Source of the DNA: Desulfobacterales bacterium S5133MH16
GTDB lineage: Bacteria > Desulfobacterota > Desulfobacteria > Desulfobacterales > UBA11574
Length of the DNA: 7,345 nucleotides
NCBI GenBank assembly: GCA_001751005.1
Contig: MAXL01000031.1
Coordinates: forward strand, 1-7,345
Direction of reading: 5' to 3'
Under the pieces are notes generated by a model. It saw nothing but the letters and a program-made list of their open reading frames with translations. It searched no databases and was not told where the DNA came from. Both the position numbers and the translations under genes were made by a program. Positions 4,567 through 7,345 of this stretch are shown here, piece after piece (the first letter of the stretch is position 1; the number at the start of each line of letters is the position of its first letter).

Positions 4567-7345
4567 ATGAGTACAATTTTGGATCACAACAACTCCGACA
4601 TCAAAGAAGGAGATCGTGTTTTCGGCTATTTTATCAGGCAGATCGCAGAACTTAAAGAAATCGGTGCATTTCTTTATCTGCTCGAACATACCCTAACCGG
4701 CGCCCGGCATACTCACATCAGTAACAAAGACAAAGAAAATACATTCAGCGTGGCTTTTAAGACAGTCCCTTCTGATTCAACCGGTGTTGCTCATATCCTT
4801 GAACATACCGTTTTGTGCGGTTCTCATAAATTTCCTGTAAGAGATCCGTTCTTTTCCATGCTTAAAAGGAGTTTGAGCACTTTCATGAATGCTTTTACTT
4901 CATCAGACTGGACCATGTATCCATTTTCCACTCAGAACCGAACAGATTTTTACAACCTCATGGATGTTTATCTGGATTCGGCTTTTTACCCTAACATTGA
5001 AGAGCTTAGCTTCAAGCAGGAGGGACACCGCCTGGAAATAGAAGAGGGAACAAAAGACTCTGATTCGGTGAAACTGGTTTATAAAGGTGTTGTATACAAC
5101 GAAATGAAAGGCGCCATGTCATCGCCGAACCAGGTAATGGTCCGATCAATTTTAAATGCGCTTTATCCTGAAACAACCTACGGCTACAACTCGGGCGGAG
5201 ATCCTGCGATCATTCCCGAATTGACCTATGATCAGCTTAAGGCTTTTCACCGCCGGCATTATCATCCCAGCAACGCTTTTTTTTATACCTATGGGGACCT
5301 GCCTTTAAAAGACCATCTTAATTTTATCAACGAAAAAATTTTTACGCATTTTGAAAGCATGGATCCAAAAACCGATGTTCCTTCCCAGCCTCGCTGGAGC
5401 ACGGCGAGAAAGAATACATATTCTTATCCATTGGACAAAAATGAAGATCCATCAAAAAAGTGTCAGATTTGTGTGGCATGGCTCACCGCGGACATCAAAG
5501 ATCCTTTTGAGGTTCTGATTCTAACCCTGCTTGGTCAAATTCTTCTTGGCAATTCCGCATCTCCCCTGCGAAAGGCACTGATAGATTCAAAACTCGGAAC
5601 CGCCCTTTGTGACGGAACCGGCTTTGATGCTGAGAACAGAGATAATATGTTTGTCTGCGGATTGAAGGATGTTGAGGAATCTGCCGCTGATAAAATCGAA
5701 ACCATAGTATTTGATGTTTTGGAGGATCTTTCGAAAAACGGCATTGATATAAAAATGATTGAATCCGCTATTCATCAGCTGGAGTTTCATCGTAAAGAGG
5801 TAACAAACATACCTTATCCGTATGGTATCAAGTTGCTGTTGACATTTGCCGGCAGTTGGTTTCATGGAGGTGATCCTGTCAGAATCTTGCAATTTGATGC
5901 CGATCTTCAACGGCTTCGAAATGAGATTTCTAAAGGACCCTTCCTTGAGAACCGGATTAAAAAATATTTCCTGGAAAATGCGCACCGGGTGCTTCTTACT
6001 CTTGTTCCTGACCCGTTAATGGAACAGAGAGAACGCGATCGAGTCACGGCAGAACTCGACCGGATTCGTGCTGAAATGACACAATCCGAACTTGAAAAAA
6101 TAAAAGCGGATACCAACGCGTTAAAACAACTCCAGGAATACAAAGAGGACGTTTCCTGTCTTCCCACATTAGATCTTGAAGAGATTCCCCCCACGGTTCA
6201 AATCGTGAAAGCGTCAACCTCTTATGACACCGTACCGGCCACTTGTTATCCGCAATCAACCTCCGGTATTTTTTATTTTTTGGGGGTTATGGGAAGTGGA
6301 TTACTGCAAAAAAAATTGGTCCCCCTGGTTCCTTTTTTCTGCCACGCCTTCTCCAGGATTGGCACGGCCCTACATGACTATACAGAAATGGCACAGCGTA
6401 TTGATGCGTATACCGGCGGTATCGGCTTGTCGTGCCATGCCCGTACCGGTTTTGACGATGCAGGAGCCTGCATACCCCTTGTCGCTGTTAACGGAAAGTG
6501 CCTGGTCCGAAACCAGGATCAACTGTTTGACATCATTGAAGAACTTTTGTGCAAATTCGATTTTTCAGATCTGGTTCGTTTAAGAAGCCTTTTTCTGGAG
6601 TACCGTGCAGGCCTGGAATCGATGATTGTGCAAAACGGCCACAGATTGGCTATGTCCATGGCTTCAAGAAATTTTTCTTCAGCAAGTACACTTAACGAAG
6701 CCTGGCACGGAATTCAGCAGCTTCAAACCATAAAGGCGATAACCGACGACCTTACAGACGAAAAACTAAAATCCGTATCTGAAAAACTTTTCGTTATCAG
6801 CAAAACACTTTTTACACGTAACAACTTTAAAATGGCGCTGATTGGTGAAGAACAACCGATTTCAGCAGCTTCTTCAGCCACCGCATCGATACAAAACGGA
6901 CTTGAACTCGGGCCGGAATTATTAAAGACAGGACATGGATTTGTGCCGCCGGAAATCGATTGTGATGATCAAATTCCCAGAGAGGGGTGGAGCACATCAT
7001 CATCCGTTTCATTTGTGGCCAAGACTTTTGAGACCGTGCGCCTGGGACATGAAGATGCACCTGCCTTATCCGTGATAAGCAAAATACTTAGATCCTTGTA
7101 TCTGCATCGCGAGATTCGGGAAAAAGGCGGAGCATATGGGGGATTTGCCGTGTACAATACTGAAAACGGACTGTTTTGCTTGGGTTCTTACAGGGATCCG
7201 CATATCGTTTCTACGCTGAGAACATACGATAATGCTCGGGTTTTTATAAGATCCGGCAACTACGGCGATGAAGACATCAAAGAGGCAATCCTCCAGGTAT
7301 GCTCTGATATTGACAAACCCGATTCACCGGGGACCGCAGCCAGAA
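4567..7345 (+). CDS. M16C presequence protease-like zinc metallopeptidase (PreP/Cym1 family), 3' truncated by window
   Basis: The frame is open without interruption for 926 codons and runs off the window; the usual family length of about 970-990 implies roughly 50 missing residues. The enzyme is an oligopeptidase that encloses and cleaves unfolded peptides; the organellar relatives PreP and Cym1 clear presequences. The inverted zinc motif HILEH is at 76-80 (His76 and His80 as ligands, Glu79 catalytic), with the third ligand Glu179 in YNEMKG (177-182). Flanking family signatures are LCGSHKFPVRDPF (83-95) and FMNAFTSSDWTMYP (106-119). A charged helical hairpin at about 485-530 belongs to the M16C-associated domain joining the two halves. 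The C-terminal substrate-carboxylate pair is Arg851/Tyr857 in REKGGAYG. No signal peptide is apparent, so it is probably cytoplasmic. The start at 4567 has a modest GGGG ribosome binding site (4556-4559), seven bases away and just outside the GC-rich repeat. No dedicated promoter was recognised. All active-site residues are present. Confidence 0.94.
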   Translation, partial: MSTILDHNNSDIKEGDRVFGYFIRQIAELKEIGAFLYLLEHTLTGARHTHISNKDKENTFSVAFKTVPSDSTGVAHILEHTVLCGSHKFPVRDPFFSMLKRSLSTFMNAFTSSDWTMYPFSTQNRTDFYNLMDVYLDSAFYPNIEELSFKQEGHRLEIEEGTKDSDSVKLVYKGVVYNEMKGAMSSPNQVMVRSILNALYPETTYGYNSGGDPAIIPELTYDQLKAFHRRHYHPSNAFFYTYGDLPLKDHLNFINEKIFTHFESMDPKTDVPSQPRWSTARKNTYSYPLDKNEDPSKKCQICVAWLTADIKDPFEVLILTLLGQILLGNSASPLRKALIDSKLGTALCDGTGFDAENRDNMFVCGLKDVEESAADKIETIVFDVLEDLSKNGIDIKMIESAIHQLEFHRKEVTNIPYPYGIKLLLTFAGSWFHGGDPVRILQFDADLQRLRNEISKGPFLENRIKKYFLENAHRVLLTLVPDPLMEQRERDRVTAELDRIRAEMTQSELEKIKADTNALKQLQEYKEDVSCLPTLDLEEIPPTVQIVKASTSYDTVPATCYPQSTSGIFYFLGVMGSGLLQKKLVPLVPFFCHAFSRIGTALHDYTEMAQRIDAYTGGIGLSCHARTGFDDAGACIPLVAVNGKCLVRNQDQLFDIIEELLCKFDFSDLVRLRSLFLEYRAGLESMIVQNGHRLAMSMASRNFSSASTLNEAWHGIQQLQTIKAITDDLTDEKLKSVSEKLFVISKTLFTRNNFKMALIGEEQPISAASSATASIQNGLELGPELLKTGHGFVPPEIDCDDQIPREGWSTSSSVSFVAKTFETVRLGHEDAPALSVISKILRSLYLHREIREKGGAYGGFAVYNTENGLFCLGSYRDPHIVSTLRTYDNARVFIRSGNYGDEDIKEAILQVCSDIDKPDSPGTAAR

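Noticed and set aside
6224..6583. Possible frameshift or separate gene within the PreP-like gene
   Set aside because: Codon-by-codon reading of 4567-7345 shows the main frame stays open with family motifs on both sides. The alternative frame has no recognisable content.
1..7345. CRISPR array, transposase, tRNA, rRNA or phage genes
   Set aside because: No regularly spaced direct repeats, no cloverleaf or rRNA-like segments, and no recombinase or transposase motifs were seen on either strand.

Overview
The window reads as ordinary chromosome from a mesophilic bacterium with a moderately AT-leaning genome. The best guess is a member of the Desulfobacterota (the former sulfate-reducing Deltaproteobacteria). 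This rests on the style of the proteins, on the small protein at 4033-4425, which resembles conserved hypothetical proteins I associate with that group, and on the GC-rich palindromic spacer at 4464-4546, which resembles dispersed spacer repeats of such genomes. The assignment is from memory and was not searched.

There are five protein genes, two of them cut by the window edges. From the left: the 3' part of a tandem-domain M16B (pitrilysin-like) zinc peptidase gene (1-2322, +), which enters the window at the codons around its third zinc ligand; rsmA/ksgA, the 16S rRNA A1518/A1519 dimethyltransferase (2315-3157, -), which converges on the peptidase gene and overlaps its 3' end by 8 bp; and a DUF2062 membrane protein (3276-3785, -), in tandem upstream of rsmA. 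A 247-bp AT-rich divergent promoter region follows. It serves the DUF2062 gene leftward and, rightward, a 130-residue unnamed protein with an N-terminal helical segment and a C-terminal winged helix (4033-4425, +), which has a near-perfect ribosome binding site. A 141-bp spacer follows, carrying a short AT-rich tandem repeat and a GC-rich block of inverted repeats. Last comes a long M16C presequence-protease (PreP/Cym1-like) gene (4567 to beyond 7345, +), open in frame for 926 codons and truncated by the window end.

The window is thus bounded by two zinc metallopeptidases of the same clan but different subfamilies. One is a two-part M16B enzyme with an inactive second half, the other a single-chain M16C oligopeptidase with all active-site residues visible. 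Between them lie a ribosome-maturation gene and two small genes of unknown role. I see no CRISPR array, transposase, tRNA, rRNA, phage gene or obvious defence system. The least explained items are the small winged-helix protein and the composite repeat just upstream of the PreP-like gene.
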